From: Paraburkholderia phytofirmans OLGA172
GTDB taxonomy: Bacteria; Pseudomonadota; Gammaproteobacteria; Burkholderiales; Burkholderiaceae
DNA: 64,000 nt
Direction: 5' to 3'
Assembly: GCF_001634365.1 (NCBI RefSeq)
Contig: NZ_CP014578.1
Location: 4,582,071 to 4,646,070, forward strand
The translations under genes were made by a program, and so were the position numbers. Of the stretch, positions 60,546-64,000 are shown piece after piece. A model generated the notes under the pieces. The model was given only the letters and a program-made list of their open reading frames with translations. It had not been told where the DNA came from and searched no databases. Positions within the stretch are counted from its first letter, which is position 1, and each line of letters begins with the position of its first letter.

Positions 60546-61013
60546 ATGCCGACCTCCAAAGAAAAAGCAGCTTTCGCCAAACGGCTGAAAGACTCACTCC
60601 CCAAAGATATTAAGGGTGGGACTGATTTGGCCAGGGAATTCAATCTGCTTTATAGCAGTGGCCCTGCCGTCTCACCGCAAACCGCGCACAAATGGCTCGC
60701 GGGTACGACGATTCCAAAGCGCGATAAGTTGCAGGTTTTAGCGACGTGGCTGCAAAAGGACGTTCACTGGCTGCACTATGGGCCCGCGCCGTCCGGCAAG
60801 ACTAAACCGCTTGCCCGTGGCGAGAAATATCCGATGACGCCAGAAACGATCGAGCTGGTTACGCAGATGGCTAACCGGTTCGCGGGTTTGTCGCCGAAGC
60901 AGCGCAATCTGGTGGAAGAACTGATCACTGAATTTGACGGCGGCACGCAACAGGAAGCCGGCGCCGCGCCTGAAGACGCATCGAAAGATAAGGGCCCATC
61001 GGCCGAGTCATAA
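60546..61013 (+). CDS. Phage-type helix-turn-helix regulator
   Basis: A 155-residue protein with a Cro/CI-like helix-turn-helix (LAREFNLLYSSGPAVSPQTAHKWLAGTTIPKRDKLQVLATWLQKDVHWL), then a Gly/Lys linker and a helix NRFAGLSPKQRNLVEELITEF. It resembles small prophage repressors that lack a peptidase domain. The ATG at 60546 is used, since upstream residues are not conserved. It is inserted between mnmE and yidC, two housekeeping genes that are usually adjacent, so it was probably acquired. A terminator follows immediately. Confidence 0.75.
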   Translation: MPTSKEKAAFAKRLKDSLPKDIKGGTDLAREFNLLYSSGPAVSPQTAHKWLAGTTIPKRDKLQVLATWLQKDVHWLHYGPAPSGKTKPLARGEKYPMTPETIELVTQMANRFAGLSPKQRNLVEELITEFDGGTQQEAGAAPEDASKDKGPSAES

Positions 61014-61049
61014 AAAAAGCCGCCCGGCGCAAACCGGGCGGCTTCTTTA
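61012..61049. terminator. Bidirectional terminator between the regulator and yidC
   Basis: GCCGCCCGG (61019-61027) pairs with CCGGGCGGC (61034-61042). It has an A run on its left and TTCTTT on its right, so it can stop both the plus-strand regulator transcript and the minus-strand yidC transcript. Confidence 0.9.
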
Positions 61050-61117
61050 CAGCCAGCTTCTGCTTCTGCCTGTCAGCCAGCGGGCGCTACCGCCGCCCGC
61101 CGCAGGCAAGACATCAA

Positions 61118-62776
61118 TCAGGCCGCTTTCGTCTTCGACTGACCCATCATCCGCGTGATGTAGTACTGCTGGGCGATCGACAGCACGTTGTTCACCACGT
61201 AATACAGCACCAGACCGGCCGGGAAGAAGAAGAACATCACCGAGAACGCGATCGGCATGAACATCATCATCTTGGCTTGAACCGGGTCCGGCGGCGTCGG
61301 GTTCAGCTTGGTCTGCAGGAACATCGAGACGGCCATCAGCACCGGCAGGATGAAGAACGGATCCTGTTGCGACAGATCGTGAATCCAGAGAATCCACGGC
61401 GCGCCGCGCATTTCAACCGACGACAGCAGCACCCAGTACAGCGAGATGAACACCGGAATCTGAATCACGACCGGCAGACAGCCGCCGAACGGATTGACCT
61501 TCTCGGTCTTGTACAGCTCCATCAGCGCCGAGTTCATCTTCTGCGGATCGCCCTTGAAGCGTTCGCGCAGGGCTTGCATGCGTGGCGTGATCGCCTTCAT
61601 GCGCGCCATCGACTTGTAGCTTGCGGCCGACAGCGGGAAGAACACGGCCTTGATCAGCAGCGTTAGCAGCATGATCGACCAGCCCCAGTTGCCGACATAG
61701 CTGTGGATCTTTTCGAGCAGCCAGAACAGCGGCTTCGCGATGATCGTCACATAGCCATAGTCCTTGACCAGTTCCAGACCCGGGGCGACGCCTTCGAGCA
61801 TGCGCTCTTCTTCCGGACCGGCGAACAGGCGCGCGGACACATCGACCGATTGGCCCGGGGCGATGGTCGCCACCGGTTGCTTGACGCCGACGCGATAGAG
61901 CGTCGGATCGATCTTCTCGACATAGATGTCGCGCTTCGCACCCTGCTGCGGAATCCACGCCGACGCGAAGTAATGCTGCACCATCGCGATCCAGCCGTTG
62001 TCGGCCGAATTGACGAAGTCTTCCTTGTTCTTGTCGATGTCGCTGAACGTCATCTTCTGGAAGTGGTGCTGGTCGGTGTAGACAGCCGGTCCGATGAACG
62101 TGTGCGAGAAGCGCGGCGTTTCCACCGGCGTGTCGTCGCGCACCAGTTCCATATAGACCGACGGCGTGACCGGTGCGGTCCCGACGTTCTCGATCTTCGT
62201 GTCGACGCCGATCACATAGCTGCCGCGCGTGAACGTGTAGGTCTTGATGACCTTCACGCCGCCCTTGACCGGCGACTCGAGGCTGAGCTGGAACGACTTG
62301 GCGTCGCCCGTCAGATCGTGTGGCTGGTTCGCCACCGGCGTGAAGATGTCGGTGTGGTTCGGGAAATCGCCGCCGAGCAGACCGGTGCGCGCCAGATACG
62401 TATGGTTCGCGGTACGGTCGAACAGCGTGATGACCAGATCGGGCTGCTTGCCGTTGCCTTGCTTGACAAGCGACAGCTTCGACAGCGTGCCGCCTCGGGT
62501 GTCGATCTCGCCGTTATAGACGTCGGTGCTGAAGCTGATCAACTGGCCCTGGGCCGCGGCAGCCGGCGCATTGCCCGGCGCTGCGTTGGTGGCCGGCAGA
62601 TCGGCGGATTGGGTTCCCGGCGTCGTGGTTCCCGGAGCGGCGCTGCCGACGGTCTTGGTCGGGTTGGCGCTCGGGAAGAACATCGACGGGCGTCCGTGGT
62701 CGCGTTGCCAGTTGTCGAACAGCATGACCGCTGACATGAAAAAGATGACCCATAGGACGGTGCGTTTGATATCCAT
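61118..62776 (-). CDS. yidC: Membrane protein insertase YidC
   Basis: A 552-residue inner membrane insertase. The N-terminal membrane anchor ([19 protein letters not shown]) and a large periplasmic domain lead to the conserved C-terminal five-helix core: [47 protein letters not shown], with the functional Arg in [17 protein letters not shown], and [16 protein letters not shown]. It helps membrane proteins fold with or without SecYEG. yidD and rnpA are upstream on the same strand. Confidence 0.97.
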   Translation of the reverse strand: MDIKRTVLWVIFFMSAVMLFDNWQRDHGRPSMFFPSANPTKTVGSAAPGTTTPGTQSADLPATNAAPGNAPAAAAQGQLISFSTDVYNGEIDTRGGTLSKLSLVKQGNGKQPDLVITLFDRTANHTYLARTGLLGGDFPNHTDIFTPVANQPHDLTGDAKSFQLSLESPVKGGVKVIKTYTFTRGSYVIGVDTKIENVGTAPVTPSVYMELVRDDTPVETPRFSHTFIGPAVYTDQHHFQKMTFSDIDKNKEDFVNSADNGWIAMVQHYFASAWIPQQGAKRDIYVEKIDPTLYRVGVKQPVATIAPGQSVDVSARLFAGPEEERMLEGVAPGLELVKDYGYVTIIAKPLFWLLEKIHSYVGNWGWSIMLLTLLIKAVFFPLSAASYKSMARMKAITPRMQALRERFKGDPQKMNSALMELYKTEKVNPFGGCLPVVIQIPVFISLYWVLLSSVEMRGAPWILWIHDLSQQDPFFILPVLMAVSMFLQTKLNPTPPDPVQAKMMMFMPIAFSVMFFFFPAGLVLYYVVNNVLSIAQQYYITRMMGQSKTKAA

Positions 62777-62806
62777 GCGTTGTCTCAGTGTCGATGGAAC
62801 GGCGCG

Positions 62807-63037
62807 TCAGCGCTTTTCAGAAGTAGGAGGCGGGACGAGATCGATGCCGCCCGCGGAAAACGGGTGGCAGCGGCAAATACGCCTGGCGGCGAGATAAGTC
62901 CCGCGCGCGGCGCCATGATACTGGATTGCTTCGCGCGCGTAATCAGAACAGGAAGGGTAAAAACGGCACCGGTTGCCGAGCATGGGGCTGACGGCAACCT
63001 TATAGAAACGCAATAAAGCGATGAGTACCGTTTGCAT
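62807..63037 (-). CDS. yidD: Membrane protein insertion efficiency factor YidD
   Basis: A 76-residue amphipathic protein with the family pattern [31 protein letters not shown] and [18 protein letters not shown], including four conserved cysteines. It supports YidC-dependent membrane insertion. It lies between rnpA and yidC with 30 bp to yidC, the classical order. Confidence 0.96.
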   Translation of the reverse strand: MQTVLIALLRFYKVAVSPMLGNRCRFYPSCSDYAREAIQYHGAARGTYLAARRICRCHPFSAGGIDLVPPPTSEKR

Positions 63038-63143
63038 GACTGGTGCGGCCTAACAGCGCCGCGCAACGTGGAGTACCGGGCGACGCCCGCGCAGCATGGC
63101 TGCCGGAGCGGCCTGTACTGCAAAGCGGGCAGTCACGTGAGCG

Positions 63144-63626
63144 TCATTCCGTCTTGGGCGCTTCCGCGGGCGGCGACTCGCGACGGACAATTTCGCGCGC
63201 TGCTTTATCGAGCAGCGCCTCTATTTCGCTGCGGCACAGCGCCCTTAACGGCGGCGACGAGGCGCTCGGCAAAGCCTTCTTGTCGAAGCGCGTGTGCAGA
63301 CGCAACAGCACATCCCAACCGCCGAACTCCGCGCGACGCAGCCGGAAGGCTTCGCGCGCAAGTCGACGCACCAGATTACGCGTGGCCGCGCGCGGCGCAT
63401 ACTTCTTGCCGATCACGAGACCTAAGCGAGCGTCATTGCCGGTGGGCCGGCCGTACACCACGAAGTGCGCGGTGCGGCGCCACGGGCGCAAACGAAAAAC
63501 GGATGAAAATTCATCCGTTTTCAGTAGCCTTGCGGCTTTGGGGAAGGCGGCTTGCGCTCGCAACGGAACCGAGCCCTGTTGCGGCGCCCCAGCAGCTCCC
63601 GCTTCACCGCGGGCTTCGCCTGGCAT
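63144..63626 (-). CDS. rnpA: Ribonuclease P protein component
   Basis: A 160-residue basic protein that assists the catalytic RNA in maturing tRNA 5' ends. The RNR-type motif [16 protein letters not shown] and the fold start [21 protein letters not shown] are clear; [18 protein letters not shown] precedes the motif. An ATG at 63626 is used in place of the TTG at 63641. Both leave an N-terminal tail longer than usual. It lies just downstream of rpmH (about 30 bp), the usual rpmH-rnpA pair. Confidence 0.95.
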   Translation of the reverse strand: MPGEARGEAGAAGAPQQGSVPLRAQAAFPKAARLLKTDEFSSVFRLRPWRRTAHFVVYGRPTGNDARLGLVIGKKYAPRAATRNLVRRLAREAFRLRRAEFGGWDVLLRLHTRFDKKALPSASSPPLRALCRSEIEALLDKAAREIVRRESPPAEAPKTE

Positions 63627-63655
63627 AGACGGAGCGCGCAATCCGCTCGCCTGCC

Positions 63656-63790
63656 TTAGATGGCGAGGCGCTTGCGGCCCTTCGCGCGACGTGCGTTGAT
63701 GACCTTGCGGCCACCTGCGGTCTTCATGCGAACGCGGAAGCCGTGGGTGCGCTTGCGACGGGTAACGGAAGGTTGGTAAGTACGTTTCAT
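63656..63790 (-). CDS. rpmH: 50S ribosomal protein L34
   Basis: A 44-residue very basic protein, [20 protein letters not shown] and on to a KRLAI end, which is L34 in full. The stop (TAA) is at 63656-63658 and the ATG at 63788-63790. It is the first gene of the rpmH-rnpA-yidD-yidC run and is divergent from dnaA in related genomes. Confidence 0.97.
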
Positions 63791-64000
63791 GTTGCTCTCA
63801 CTTGATCGACTGATCGAAAATTAACCGCACGATCATCGCTGAAGCGGCAATGGCCGGAGGTTTACAGAATTGGTTTTCGCGGAACCCGCTATTTAAACCG
63901 GTTTTCTTTTGGCCGTCAATAGTTTAGCCTGGTTTGGCCCCACCCCAGGAAGACTTCGCCGGATGATCGGTCCCTGTGGATAACTCCCTTTCGCCGACGT
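63791..64000. promoter_or_regulatory. Presumed oriC-proximal region between rpmH and dnaA
   Basis: This 210-bp stretch has an AT-rich part (63,880-63,930, with GGTTTTCTTTTGG) and a perfect DnaA box TGTGGATAA at 63975-63983. It sits where oriC and the dnaA promoter lie in related chromosomes. The dnaA gene itself is outside the window, so the assignment rests on gene order and the box. Confidence 0.6.

Overview
The window reads as about 64 kb of the main chromosome of a Burkholderiaceae bacterium, most likely a Paraburkholderia or close relative. It is GC-rich and gene-dense. The grounds are a DUF3717-type small protein, a phhA-phhB pair with an Lrp-type regulator, a gspDEF / divergent gspC / gspGHIJKLMN type II secretion cluster, a complete wspABCDEFR operon, and the conserved block mnmE-yidC-yidD-rnpA-rpmH, which normally lies beside oriC and dnaA. 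A consensus DnaA box sits at the right edge, so the window probably ends inside the rpmH-dnaA intergenic origin region. The genus is an inference from gene content; no rRNA, tRNA or other phylogenetic marker RNA is present.

Layout. 0-9 kb: the end of a LysR gene followed by an 11-bp tandem repeat, a CYTH protein, the phenylalanine hydroxylase locus (Lrp regulator, phhA, phhB), a TctD/TctE-like two-component system, a SET-domain methyltransferase, an Old Yellow Enzyme and a class I glutamine amidotransferase. 9-18 kb: a MarR regulator with an unusual four-cysteine tail, a YbdK-type ligase, a CPA2 antiporter, an 850-bp non-coding stretch with DnaA boxes, mnmC, HU, a CobW GTPase with a His-rich tail and a lytic transglycosylase. 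18-32 kb: the type II secretion cluster. Its gspK is interrupted near its 5' end by about 0.9 kb of inverted-repeat and tandem-repeat DNA that keeps the frame open. 32-41 kb: an OprM-like outer membrane lipoprotein, a MarR regulator and an EmrB-like DHA2 transporter with no adaptor gene, then a lipoprotein, gshA and the ada-alkA operon. 41-46 kb: a candidate 65-nt small RNA showing UCCUCCU in a hairpin loop, a VOC protein, yaeQ, and the facing remnants of a LysR gene and an IlvD/Edd dehydratase gene, then small proteins and a HIT protein. 46-56 kb: the wsp operon, which makes c-di-GMP in response to surface or envelope signals. 56-59 kb: a decayed island remnant with a P4-type integrase that seems to lack its catalytic tyrosine and an internally deleted dinD. 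59-64 kb: mnmE, a phage-type regulator in AT-rich DNA, and yidC-yidD-rnpA-rpmH leading to the origin.

How the genes work together. The gsp proteins would form one secretion machine: inner-membrane platform F/L/M/C, ATPase E, pseudopilus G/H/I/J/K and secretin D with N. WspA-F form a chemosensory array that phosphorylates the WspR diguanylate cyclase. Ada and AlkA repair alkylated DNA, PhhA and PhhB oxidise phenylalanine to tyrosine and recycle the pterin cofactor, and RnpA, YidC, YidD, L34 and MnmE are translation and membrane-insertion housekeeping. The least ordinary items are the gspK element, the small RNA candidate at about 41.43 kb, the decayed loci at 42.7-44.0 kb and 56.5-58.6 kb, the Cys-tailed MarR protein, and the DnaA-box-bearing gaps near 10 and 13.5 kb.
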